DNA from: Woeseiaceae bacterium
GTDB lineage: Bacteria > Pseudomonadota > Gammaproteobacteria > Steroidobacterales > Woeseiaceae
Direction of reading: 5' to 3'
DNA: 64,000 bases
Assembly: GCA_028277185.1 (NCBI GenBank)
Contig: JANQGQ010000018.1
Location: forward strand, 310,001-374,000
Part shown: positions 37,932-46,065 of the stretch, in pieces
Numbering within the stretch: position 1 is the stretch's first letter
Layout of the letters: every line of letters begins with the position of its first letter
Position numbers and translations under genes: made by a program
The notes under the pieces: generated by a model
The model's input: only the letters and a program-made list of their open reading frames with translations
What the model was told of the DNA's origin: nothing
Database searches by the model: none

Positions 37932-38753
37932 TCACTTGATGGCGGGAGCGGTGCAGTTCGGCCGCCGGCCGGCCGCCTGCGCCTCGTTGTAGAGCGCCAG
38001 CGTCTTCCCGAACTGCCCGACGAGTTGATCGATACGGGTATCGCTGGAAGGGTGTGTCGACAGGAACTCCGGCGGCGTCTGCCCCTCGTTCGCGCCGGAC
38101 ATGTTCTGCCACAGGGGAACCGATTCGCGCGGATCGAAACCGGCGCGGGCCATATACTCGAGACCGACGACGTCCGCCTCCGACTCCTGACCGCGGTTGA
38201 ACGGCAGCATGATGCCCAGCGACGCTCCCGCGTTGAGGGCCTCGTAGGCGGTGTAGGTTGCACCGCTGTGGCCGCCGCCGAGCAGGACCGCCGCGACCTG
38301 GATGCCGACGCCCGTCGTAACGGCGCGCGACGCCCGTTCGGCCGAATGTCTTGCCGTAACGTGCGCGATCTCGTGGCCGATCACCGCCGCAAGCTGATCC
38401 TGGTTTTTCGCCGCCTTCAGCAGTCCTTTGAAGACGCCGATCTTGCCGCCGGGCATCGCGAAGGCATTGACCGCGTCCTGGTCGAAAATCGCCATCTCCC
38501 AGTTCATATCCCTGTACGGCGGGTCGAGCGCATCGACGACCGCGTTCGCGACGCATGCAATGTAGTCGATGGTCGCCCGATCCGTGACGAGCGGAATATC
38601 GGCTTTCATCTGCGCAAACGCGCGCGCGGCCTGAGCCTCCAGTTCCTCGTCCGAGGTCCAGATCATCTGCTTCCGTCCGGTCGGGGACGTGGCGCAGGCT
38701 GCAAGCACGACAACGGTGATGACCGCGGTCAGCAGCGGGCGAATACGTAACAT
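37932..38753 (-). CDS. M48-family metalloprotease lipoprotein
   Basis: 273 aa. Lipobox LAAC (Cys20), followed by a zinc protease domain with H127-E128-xx-H131 (HEIAH), NAFAMPGGKIGVFKGLL, and the third ligand region ESEADVVGLEYMARAGFDP. It is related to LoiP/YcaL-type periplasmic proteases that act on outer-membrane proteins. The ATG has GGAGG 6 nt upstream and a TATAAT -10 about 26 nt upstream. The downstream methyltransferase begins 10 bp after its stop. Confidence 0.92.
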   Translation of the reverse strand: MLRIRPLLTAVITVVVLAACATSPTGRKQMIWTSDEELEAQAARAFAQMKADIPLVTDRATIDYIACVANAVVDALDPPYRDMNWEMAIFDQDAVNAFAMPGGKIGVFKGLLKAAKNQDQLAAVIGHEIAHVTARHSAERASRAVTTGVGIQVAAVLLGGGHSGATYTAYEALNAGASLGIMLPFNRGQESEADVVGLEYMARAGFDPRESVPLWQNMSGANEGQTPPEFLSTHPSSDTRIDQLVGQFGKTLALYNEAQAAGRRPNCTAPAIK

Positions 38754-38778
38754 GCTGATCCTCCGTTAGTCGGGCGCC

Positions 38779-38809
38779 ATTATAGCCGGCTCCCGCCTTA
38801 GCCTGTTGA
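38779..38809 (-). promoter_or_regulatory. Promoter of the M48 protease gene
   Basis: Consensus -10 TATAAT (38779-38784) with a weak -35 TCAACA (38804-38809), spacer 19 bp, giving a leader of about 20 nt with GGAGG before the ATG. Confidence 0.5.
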
Positions 38810-38879
38810 CGAGCCTTGGCTCCGGGGCCCCCTCTATAGGACTCTCCCAGCCACGGGCGGTTCCGGCCGCATCGGCCCT

Positions 38880-39899
38880 TTAGCGCGGCAAGCGGGACTC
38901 GAAACGGCGGCGCCAGGCGGCGATGTCGACGTGCTCCAGCGCCGAGTCGACGCCGGACGCAAGGCGTTCCTTGAGGCCTTTTCGCGCGCGAAAACGGATG
39001 CGGTGCAGATCCCGTTCGGCGCTGCTCCCGGCAAGCAGTTCGTCGCTCGTGGACAGTTCGTCGACCAGCCCGAGCTCGAGGGCACGGGTCCCATACCAGT
39101 ATTCGCCGGTCGCGACTTTGTCGAGATCGAGCGACGGCCGGTAGCGGCCCACGACCGATTTGAAGAGTTCGTGCACGTCTTCGAGGTCCGCTTTGAGCTT
39201 GGCCCGATCCTCATCGGTGTTCTTGCCGAACATCGTTACGGTGCGTTTGTACTTGCCGGCCGTTATCTCTTCGAAATCGACGCCGCGCGTTTCGAGCGCC
39301 CGATTGAAGTTCGGGATCTGTGCAATGACGCCGATGGAGCCGACGATGGCGAACGGTGCAGCGACGACGCGATCCGCGACACAGGCCATCAGGTAGCCGC
39401 CGCTGGCCGCTACTTTGTCGATGGCAACGATCAGCCTGAGCTTGCGGTCGCGCAGACGCACGAGCTGGGCCGCCGCGAGGCCGTGCTCGTGGACGACGCC
39501 GCCGTAGTTCTCCAGCCGCACGACGACTTCGTCGTCTTCGCGGGCGACTTCGAGAATCGCGGTGACTTCTTCACGCAGCGACTGCACGGCACTGGCCTTG
39601 AGATCGCCTTTGAAATCGACGACGAAGCTGCGCGGCCGCTCGCGCTCGGCTCTGGCTTCGGCCTTGCGCCGCGCCTTCTCTTCCTTGTCGAGCTTCTTTC
39701 TTGCCTCTTTCCCCGCCAGCGCGCGCCTGAGCGACGTTGCAAGGTCCCGATACTTGTCGTTCAGGTTCTCGACTTCGAGCGTCTCCGCCTGTGCGCGCTT
39801 GCCGGCTGCGGCGCCGACGGCGATCAGAACCGCGATCGCGGCAACGATCGTTGCCACCTTGAGAAGGAACAGGCCGTAGTCGGCAGCGAATTCGAGCAT
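38880..39899 (-). CDS. sohB: SohB-family S49 protease
   Basis: 339 aa inner-membrane serine protease. One N-terminal transmembrane helix (about 8-30) and a charged segment precede the S49 domain: FKGDLKASAVQSLREEV, the catalytic Ser in VAASGGYLMACVAD, SIGVIAQIPN and the catalytic Lys in GKYKRTVTMFG. Length and layout match SohB better than SppA. It follows lipA by 26 bp. Confidence 0.9.
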   Translation of the reverse strand: MLEFAADYGLFLLKVATIVAAIAVLIAVGAAAGKRAQAETLEVENLNDKYRDLATSLRRALAGKEARKKLDKEEKARRKAEARAERERPRSFVVDFKGDLKASAVQSLREEVTAILEVAREDDEVVVRLENYGGVVHEHGLAAAQLVRLRDRKLRLIVAIDKVAASGGYLMACVADRVVAAPFAIVGSIGVIAQIPNFNRALETRGVDFEEITAGKYKRTVTMFGKNTDEDRAKLKADLEDVHELFKSVVGRYRPSLDLDKVATGEYWYGTRALELGLVDELSTSDELLAGSSAERDLHRIRFRARKGLKERLASGVDSALEHVDIAAWRRRFESRLPR

Positions 39900-39925
39900 G
39901 GAGGGCTCCGGGCGCGGGGGCGCGA

Positions 39926-40963
39926 TCAGGAACTAACCGCCAGACCCACGTTGTTCTTCTTCAAAACCTGCTCGGCCCGATAGCTCGAGCGGACCATGGG
40001 ACCGGCAACGACCTCGAGAAAACCCTTGTCGAGGCCCTCGGCGCGATAGGCCGCAAACTCGTCCGGCGACACGAAGCGTTCCACGGGCAAGTGGTTCGGC
40101 GTCGGCCGCAGGTACTGACCGAACGTGAGTATGTCGACGTTGGCAGCCCTGAGGTCGTCCATCGCTTCGAGGATCTCGTGATCCTTCTCGCCAAGCCCGA
40201 GCATCAGGCTGGTCTTGGTCAGCACGTCGGGACGATGAGCCTTCGCGAAGCGCAACACGTCGATCGTCTGTTCGTAGCCCGCGCGCGGATCGCGAACGGG
40301 ATGCGTCAGGCGCCGGACGGTCTCGACGTTCTGCGCGAAGACGTCCAACCCGGAGTCCACGACGGTAGCGACGTGCTCCTCGACACCGTTGAAGTCGGGC
40401 GTCAGCGCCTCGACCGCCGTAGCCGGATTTTGCCGCTTGATCTCGCGAACGCATGCCGCGTAGTGACCCGCGCCGCCGTCAGGCAGATCGTCGCGATCCA
40501 CGGACGTGATGACGACGTACTCGAGGCCCATCAGATGCACGGCCCGCCCGGTGTTCTCTGGCTCTTCGGGATCGAGCCAGCCTTTGGGGTTGCCGGTATC
40601 GACGGCGCAGAACCGGCAGGCGCGCGTGCACACGGAACCGAGCACCATGATCGTCGCGGTGCCCGCGTTCCAGCACTCGCCGATGTTCGGACACATCGAC
40701 TCTTCGCAAACCGTGCTCAGGCGGTGTTCCTTCACGATCGAACGGGTGCGCGAATAGCCGTGCCCGGACGGCATCGGTGCGCGCAGCCAGCGCGGCTTGT
40801 TGCCGCGTTCGACGGGCGCCTGCCCGCTTCGCTGCTTGACGCCGTTCTTGATCGCCGCGAAACCCGCCTCGGTCCGGTACTTGGTACCGGATTCGACCCG
40901 GTACGCCCCGGTACCGGTTTCGACAATCGGAATGCCCTTCAAACCTGGCTTGTCTGTGCTCAT
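39926..40963 (-). CDS. lipA: Lipoyl synthase
   Basis: 345 aa radical-SAM enzyme inserting two sulfurs into octanoyl groups. The auxiliary cluster cysteines are in [12 protein letters not shown], the radical-SAM cluster in CTRACRFC, and the C-terminal RSSY ligand is present in [10 protein letters not shown]. The gene has no lipB neighbour, which is unusual. Confidence 0.96.
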   Translation of the reverse strand: MSTDKPGLKGIPIVETGTGAYRVESGTKYRTEAGFAAIKNGVKQRSGQAPVERGNKPRWLRAPMPSGHGYSRTRSIVKEHRLSTVCEESMCPNIGECWNAGTATIMVLGSVCTRACRFCAVDTGNPKGWLDPEEPENTGRAVHLMGLEYVVITSVDRDDLPDGGAGHYAACVREIKRQNPATAVEALTPDFNGVEEHVATVVDSGLDVFAQNVETVRRLTHPVRDPRAGYEQTIDVLRFAKAHRPDVLTKTSLMLGLGEKDHEILEAMDDLRAANVDILTFGQYLRPTPNHLPVERFVSPDEFAAYRAEGLDKGFLEVVAGPMVRSSYRAEQVLKKNNVGLAVSS

Positions 40964-41085
40964 GGTCCTGTCAATACCGTACGCGCGGTCTGCTATTGTC
41001 GCATGTTGCCGAATCGCAGGCGAGATCGCAGGGTAGCCTTCACCGGCGGGGAGCGGGAGCGCCGCCCCGGGGCCTTATTGCAGGC

Positions 41086-41112
41086 AAAAAAATCCCGGCG
41101 CAAAGGCCGGGA
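41086..41112 (-). terminator. Rho-independent terminator, minus strand
   Basis: TCCCGGC/GCCGGGA arms (41093-41099 and 41106-41112), 6-nt loop, followed on the minus strand by seven T (41086-41092). It would end the 65-aa gene transcript before lipA. Confidence 0.75.
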
Positions 41113-41177
41113 GAGTCAGGGGGATTAGTAATCGGGCTTTAGCGTACGCCCGAACGCCAGAAGATCCTGTAGGAGAG

Positions 41178-41375
41178 CTAGTGCAAGCGCGACCAGCTCA
41201 CGAGCTTCACCGCGCCGCGGCCCAAATCGAAGTTGCGTGCGAGCACGGCTTCGATGTCCTTACTGTCCGAGTCCTCGTCCATGGGCTGGTTGAGCTCGAC
41301 AACGCCACTGAACTCATTGCCGCCACGGTAGTCTGCGTCGGTAAGGATGAACTGCGTGTAGTACTTCGCGGACAT
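41178..41375 (-). CDS. Hypothetical protein, 65 aa
   Basis: From ATG 41375 (MSAKYYTQFILTDADYRG). The product mixes short beta-type stretches and acidic residues and ends VKLVSWSRLH. The frame continues upstream to 41423 but the extra residues look unconserved. A terminator follows 65 bp later. I do not recognise the family. Confidence 0.6.
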   Translation of the reverse strand: MSAKYYTQFILTDADYRGGNEFSGVVELNQPMDEDSDSKDIEAVLARNFDLGRGAVKLVSWSRLH

Positions 41376-41671
41376 GAGGCAAGCGTACGCAAGCGCGCGC
41401 CGGGCGACTGTGATTGCGTGCACAAAACGCGTCCGGCCGGGCGGGAAGCGCCGAAACAGTGAAGCGGATCACACGCCGGCGCGGACCGGAGCCGGTGCTG
41501 GCCGACCTCGTACCGGCTCGCGAAACCTCGCGTAACGCACTGTCCATGCGTAAAATTTGCCGCGGGGAAGACACGGCGCACAGTTTCAGTGACCGTTACT
41601 ATGTAAGATTGTTCGACATTGCCCGGCAGCCGGGCACACGAAACAACCGTCTGACAGAGGTTTGATATCCG

Positions 41672-43132
41672 ATGGTCGCCAGAACGACGATACTGAGCCT
41701 GATGGCTTTCCTGTTCCTCGCCCAAACGCCGGTATCGGCGCAAAACGAACTCCGGGATACGCTGTTCAGGGACGCTGACGCCGCCAGGGCCGCCGCCGAG
41801 GCCGCCGACGCCGAGCTGCTGGCGCCCCGCAATTTCGAACGCGGGATGCGAGAGTACCGGGACGCCGAGGCGCTGCTCGAGCGCGGCAGCAACATCGAGA
41901 GCGTCCGCGGCAACGCCGCCGACGCGACCAGCTACTTCACCGCGGCCACCGAAGCCGCCGAGGTCGCGGCGACCGCACTCGCGCAGGTCATGAAGAGCCG
42001 TCAGGACGCCGCGAACGCGCGCGCACCTGAGCTTGCACCGGAGACGTGGACCGAGGCGCAGCGCAAGTTCGGCGACGCTATCCGGCTCCTCGAACGGGGC
42101 GATCTCAAGGGCTCCAAGCGGCGCGACATCGAAGCGACGTCGCTATACCGTGAGGCGGAGCTTGCCGCCATCAAGGATCGGTACCTGTCCGAGACGCGCC
42201 GCCTGCTGGCCGACGCCGATCGCGCCCGGGTCGGCCGCTTCGCTCCGATCACCCTGGGCAAGGCCAAGGAACTTCTGGCCCGGGCCGAGAAGGAGCTGAA
42301 CGAAAACCGCTACGACACGGACCTGCCGCGAGAACTCGCACGTGAGGCCAACTACGAAGCCAAGCACGCGATTTACCTCTCGGAAGTCGTCCGCCGGGTC
42401 CGGGACCGCGATCTGACGGCCGAAGAGCTCGTTCTCGAATGGGAAGAGGCATTCCGTCTCGTGGCTGGCGCGGCTGACGTGTCGCCGGACATGGCAGCCG
42501 GTCCGCAAGCGCTCGCCAACGCGCTCGCGGACTACATCGACACGCAGCGCGTCGAGCTGCAGAGCCTTACCCAGGAGAACGAGGAAAACGCGCTGCGCGT
42601 CGCCGACATGGGCGAGGAGCTCCGCGTCCTGGACGAGCGCCTGGGTGGAGCCACCGCCGAACGCGCGGCGCTGATCCAGCGCCTGGAAGCGCAGGCGCGC
42701 ATCAAGGAGCAGTTCGAGCGCGTCGAGCAGATGTTTACGACCGATGAGGCGCGAGTGTTCCGCCAGGGCAATACGGTCATCCTGCGTCTGGTCGGCCTCA
42801 CCTTCGACAGCGGTGCGTCCAACATCAAACCGCAAAACTTCGACCTGCTGAACAAGGTCGAAAAAGCCGTCGACGTATTCCCGCGCAGCGAGCTGGTCAT
42901 CGAGGGTCATACCGACTCCTTCGGCGGTGACGACCTTAACCAGAAGTTGTCGCAGGACCGGGCCGAATCCGTCCAGCAGTACATGATCAACGCGATGCGG
43001 ATTCCGAGCTACCGGCTGATCGCGACCGGCTTCGGCGAAACGCGGCCCGTCGCGAGTAACGAAACCGAGTCGGGACGCGCGAAAAACCGGCGCATCGATA
43101 TCGTTATCCGGCCGGATCTCGAAGGCGCGTAG
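41672..43132 (+). CDS. OmpA-family protein with DUF4398-like coiled-coil region
   Basis: 486 aa. A signal peptide (to PVSAQ), a helical Ala/Glu-rich region with three repeats of an ARELLAPR-like module (about 25-240) and a coiled coil (about 290-355) precede an OmpA C-terminal peptidoglycan-binding domain with LTFDSGASNIKP, VIEGHTDSFGGDDLNQKLSQDRAE and GRAKNRRIDI. It probably anchors the outer membrane to the cell wall. The region upstream (41376-41671, 296 bp) holds no gene I can support. Confidence 0.88.
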   Translation: MVARTTILSLMAFLFLAQTPVSAQNELRDTLFRDADAARAAAEAADAELLAPRNFERGMREYRDAEALLERGSNIESVRGNAADATSYFTAATEAAEVAATALAQVMKSRQDAANARAPELAPETWTEAQRKFGDAIRLLERGDLKGSKRRDIEATSLYREAELAAIKDRYLSETRRLLADADRARVGRFAPITLGKAKELLARAEKELNENRYDTDLPRELAREANYEAKHAIYLSEVVRRVRDRDLTAEELVLEWEEAFRLVAGAADVSPDMAAGPQALANALADYIDTQRVELQSLTQENEENALRVADMGEELRVLDERLGGATAERAALIQRLEAQARIKEQFERVEQMFTTDEARVFRQGNTVILRLVGLTFDSGASNIKPQNFDLLNKVEKAVDVFPRSELVIEGHTDSFGGDDLNQKLSQDRAESVQQYMINAMRIPSYRLIATGFGETRPVASNETESGRAKNRRIDIVIRPDLEGA

Positions 43133-43141
43133 ATCCCGGAT

Positions 43142-44020
43142 CTAGCCGGCGGCGGCTACCGACCACCATTCCGCGACGAGCCGCGCAGTCACCGGATTCG
43201 CGAGGTAGCCGTATTCGGCGTGCGGATTCAGGACGCCGTCCAGACGGAACGCGTTGGTCAAACCCTCGTCTTCGATTACCAGCTTGCTGCCGGGAAACAG
43301 CGCGGCGAAGTCGTTCGCCAGCCGCTGGTCCAGCGACGTCATGTCGCCGGTCGCCGCAAGATTGACCCAACGCCGGATGCCCGGCGGCATACGGCCGGTA
43401 GTCCGCGCGGAAAGCAGCCGCGTCTGCACGTAGCGTTGGCCAAGCGGACTTCCCATCGTCAGGAACAAATCGACGTTGGCGTCGATCCGCTGACCGTTGT
43501 GTAGTTGCCAGAGGGTATCCCAACAAATCACCGAGCCCATGCTGTGGCCGATCAGCAGGACCGGTCTGTCGCCGGCCTCGCGGAGCATTGCCTCGAGACC
43601 CTCGCGAATGCGCGTGGCCGAGCCATCGTCGTCCCGTGCGTAACGATTGAGATCCTTGATGTGCAGACGCTGCCGATCGGTCGCGAAGTGCGGAATCAGG
43701 ACCGGCACCGCATTGCCGATCCGAAACAACGCACGCTTCACCCGCCGTGCGTACGACCGGGCCTCGCGGATGTCTGCGTCCGTCACCATGGGCGCCGCGA
43801 CGAGCCGGTCGACGGACGCGGCGTCCAGCGCGAAGTCCCGGTCCACGCCGTAAAACGCGTGCGTCCAGGCATAGACTGTGAACGCCTCCCGCGCCGGGGC
43901 GCCGTCGGCACCTATGGCCTCGAGACCGGCGGCGAGACTGCGGGCAAGCGCGTCTCTGTGAACCGTCGCCGGAGGCTTCGGCATCAAGCCCGGCACGTAG
44001 ATCAGGAGCGGGTCGGCCAC
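43142..44020 (-). CDS. Alpha/beta hydrolase, lipase-like
   Basis: 292 aa. It opens with LLIYVPGLMPKP, has the nucleophile elbow GHSMGS, the acid region near NLAATGDMTSLD and a histidine in NPHAEYGYL. There is no signal peptide, so cytoplasmic action is likely. It converges with the OmpA-type gene and follows the HAD gene by 5 bp. The substrate is unknown. Confidence 0.75.
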   Translation of the reverse strand: MADPLLIYVPGLMPKPPATVHRDALARSLAAGLEAIGADGAPAREAFTVYAWTHAFYGVDRDFALDAASVDRLVAAPMVTDADIREARSYARRVKRALFRIGNAVPVLIPHFATDRQRLHIKDLNRYARDDDGSATRIREGLEAMLREAGDRPVLLIGHSMGSVICWDTLWQLHNGQRIDANVDLFLTMGSPLGQRYVQTRLLSARTTGRMPPGIRRWVNLAATGDMTSLDQRLANDFAALFPGSKLVIEDEGLTNAFRLDGVLNPHAEYGYLANPVTARLVAEWWSVAAAG

Positions 44021-44025
44021 CGATG

Positions 44026-44715
44026 TCAGCCCGCGGCCAGGAAGTGCGCGAGCACCTCGAGGTCCGTGACTTCGAGATCGGCTGCCGGGTGTTCTTCAGG
44101 CCAGGCGTCGCGCCGCCGGTTGACCCATGCCGTTCTGAGCCCCGCGCGCCGCGCACCCGTGACGTCGTGTTCAGGATGGTCGCCGACGTGGAGCGTTTCA
44201 CCGGGCGGCCTGCCCCCTGCTTCGAGCGCCGCCGCGAAGATCCGCGGGTCGGGTTTCGCGGCGCCCGCGGTACGTGCCGATACGAAGCCGTCGAAGTATT
44301 CCGCGATGCCGACCTTGTCCAGCCGCGCATTGCCGTTCGTGACCGCGATGAGCCGGTAGCGCTCGCTGAGCCGCTCGAGCGCGGGCAGCGCGTCCGGAAA
44401 CAGATCGAGGCGGTTGCGATGTTCGTCAAACACGTCGAACGCCGCCTCGCTGATGTCGGCGGGGTAACCCGAGTCCTCGGCCATGGACGCGATCACGCGC
44501 TTGCGCAGAAACGTGAGGTCGTGTGCCCGCTCCGCGTGCGCCGCGACGATCTGTCGGCGAAGCGTCTGACGTTTCCCGGCCGGCCAGCGCTCTGCGATTC
44601 TCGGATAGTGCCCGGCCAACCAGCTCTCGAGCGCCGCCTCGGCGCGCCGGAGCACCGGCATCACGTCCCAGAGCGTATCGTCGAGGTCGAGGGTAATGAC
44701 GCGTATCTCCCGCAT
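44026..44715 (-). CDS. HAD-family hydrolase, YigB type
   Basis: 229 aa from ATG 44715 (MREIRVITLDLDDTLWD, catalytic D10 and D12); a longer start adds 10 residues. Later motifs are VTNGNA, the Lys of AKPDPRIF and HVGDHPEHDVTGA. The YigB/YihX group dephosphorylates FMN and sugar phosphates. It probably shares a transcript with the hydrolase downstream. Confidence 0.85.
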   Translation of the reverse strand: MREIRVITLDLDDTLWDVMPVLRRAEAALESWLAGHYPRIAERWPAGKRQTLRRQIVAAHAERAHDLTFLRKRVIASMAEDSGYPADISEAAFDVFDEHRNRLDLFPDALPALERLSERYRLIAVTNGNARLDKVGIAEYFDGFVSARTAGAAKPDPRIFAAALEAGGRPPGETLHVGDHPEHDVTGARRAGLRTAWVNRRRDAWPEEHPAADLEVTDLEVLAHFLAAG

Positions 44716-44809
44716 GGCGTGCATGATAGGGGCAAAAGCAGCCACGTGACACGGTAGATCGGTTGATCCGCACCGCGGCCAAATCTGATCGAATCGGCGA
44801 CTTTCACCA

Positions 44810-44839
44810 TTGATGTACGATTGCTCGCGGCCTTAGAAT
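44810..44839 (+). promoter_or_regulatory. Promoter of the second toxin-antitoxin pair
   Basis: -35 TTGATG (44810-44815) and -10 TAGAAT (44834-44839), spacer 18 bp. The expected start of transcription is at or near the ATG at 44846, so the mRNA may be leaderless. Confidence 0.5.
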
Positions 44840-44845
44840 CGATGC

Positions 44846-45073
44846 ATGAGCGTGGATGCGAAGAAGCTCGAGATTGAAGCAAGCCGGCTCCCGGTCAAGG
44901 AGCGTGCGCGGCTGATCCGCCGCCTGATAGCGACGCTCGAAGCCGAGGACGACGGTAACCTGGAGCAAGCCTGGCTCGACGAAGCTGAAGAACGTCTCTC
45001 TTCCTGGCGTAGCGGCAGCTCCGGATCGCGCCCGGGCGACGAGGTGTTCGACGAGATCCTGAATCGAAGCTGA
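44846..45073 (+). CDS. Addiction-module antitoxin (TIGR02574 type)
   Basis: 75 aa. It carries the family pattern ASRLPVKERARLIRRLIATLE, then W-D-E-AEERL and a C-terminal Gly/Ser linker with EVFDEIL. These antitoxins neutralise RelE/ParE-type toxins. Its TGA overlaps the ATG of the toxin by one base. Confidence 0.82.
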   Translation: MSVDAKKLEIEASRLPVKERARLIRRLIATLEAEDDGNLEQAWLDEAEERLSSWRSGSSGSRPGDEVFDEILNRS

Positions 45074-45365
45074 TGCCCGGCTATCGTCTCGTTGATGAGG
45101 CGCAGCGCGAACTCGAGTCCGGCGTTTCGTTTTACAGCGCCACAGACCCCGCACCTGGCGAGCAGTTTGCGCTCGAGGTACGCCGAGTCTGTCATCAGAT
45201 CGCAGAATCGCCGCTGCATGGAGCTGAGCTTCGCAGCGGCATCAGAAGGCGGTTGGTTCGTAGGTTCCCATACTCGATTCTGTTTCGGCCGAAGCGTCGG
45301 GGGTTCTGGTCCTGGCGATCGCCCACCAGAACCGAAAACCGGGCTACTGGACGTCGCGCACGTAA
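45073..45365 (+). pseudogene. RelE/ParE-family toxin with a frameshift in a G run
   Basis: The first about 76 codons give a normal toxin start (YRLVDEAQRELESGVSFY, RRRLVRRFPYSILF). At the run of five G (45299-45303) the frame breaks; in the -1 frame the expected C-terminus follows, VLVLAIAHQNRKPGYWTSRT, then TAA at 45363-45365. One lost G explains it. Without correction the frame reads to 45402 as a basic nonsense tail. It may be an inactivated toxin, a base-call error, or rarely a slippage product. Confidence 0.8.
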
Positions 45366-45453
45366 ACTGACGAGAGGAAAACGACACGGCTTGTCCGGAT
45401 AGCTCGTTGTCCGGACAGGCAGCAGTATCCACGATCGTGGTTCGAGGAGGATG

Positions 45454-45873
45454 ATGAAATACCTGCACACGATGGTTCGCGTCAGCGATCTGAACGCGTC
45501 GCTCGACTTCTACTGTAAGCAACTCGGTCTCACGGAGCTTCGCCGTTACGACAACGAGAAGGGCCGCTTCACGCTCGTCTACCTGGCAGCGCCGGGCGAC
45601 GAAGAGGCGCAGGTCGAACTGACCCACAACTGGGATCCCGAGGACTACGGCGAGGGCCGCAACTTCGGTCATCTCGCCTACCGGGTGGACGACATCTACG
45701 CGCTGTGCGACAAGCTCATGGAAGCGGGCGTCACGATCAACCGGCCGCCGCGCGACGGCCACATGGCCTTCGTGCGCTCACCGGACAACATCAGCATCGA
45801 ACTCCTGCAGAAGGGGGATGCTCTGCCGCCCAAAGAGCCGTGGGCGTCGATGCCGAACACCGGTCACTGGTAG
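45454..45873 (+). CDS. gloA: Lactoylglutathione lyase (glyoxalase I)
   Basis: 139 aa from ATG 45454, four bases after GAGGAGG; an ATG at 45451 directly abuts it. It shows LHTMVRVSDLNASLDFYC, the metal ligands (His5 in LHTM; Glu in QVELTHNW; His in GHLAYRVDD; Glu in ISIELLQKG) and the usual total length. It detoxifies methylglyoxal as its glutathione adduct. Confidence 0.93.
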   Translation: MKYLHTMVRVSDLNASLDFYCKQLGLTELRRYDNEKGRFTLVYLAAPGDEEAQVELTHNWDPEDYGEGRNFGHLAYRVDDIYALCDKLMEAGVTINRPPRDGHMAFVRSPDNISIELLQKGDALPPKEPWASMPNTGHW

Positions 45874-46020
45874 CGGGGTTGGCGCATCGCCGGGTTTTCG
45901 TGTCTGTCGCTTTTGTCCGGCGGTGGGTTTGGCGCACGCTCGTGGAGCGACCGGCGGCGATGCCGAAGTAAAGGCAATGTCCTTTCTTCAGGTCAATCTG
46001 GCGGCCGGACGGGTATCGGC

Positions 46021-46056
46021 CACCGCCATGCGAGGGAGCACCAACCCCACCATGCG
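46021..46056 (-). repeat. Dispersed intergenic repeat, copy A
   Basis: The reverse strand reads CGCATGGTGGGGTTGGTG (46039-46056) and then CGCATGGCGGTG (46021-46032). Related units occur at 58715-58760. It lies at the end of batD in the otherwise empty 45874-46065 gap. Confidence 0.4.
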
Positions 46057-46065
46057 GCGCAAGCC

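Noticed and set aside
45291-45310. Programmed -1 frameshift at the toxin G run
   Set aside because: CGG GGG TTC is not a good slippery heptamer (P-site CGG cannot re-pair as TCG) and no following pseudoknot is obvious; a lost G is simpler.
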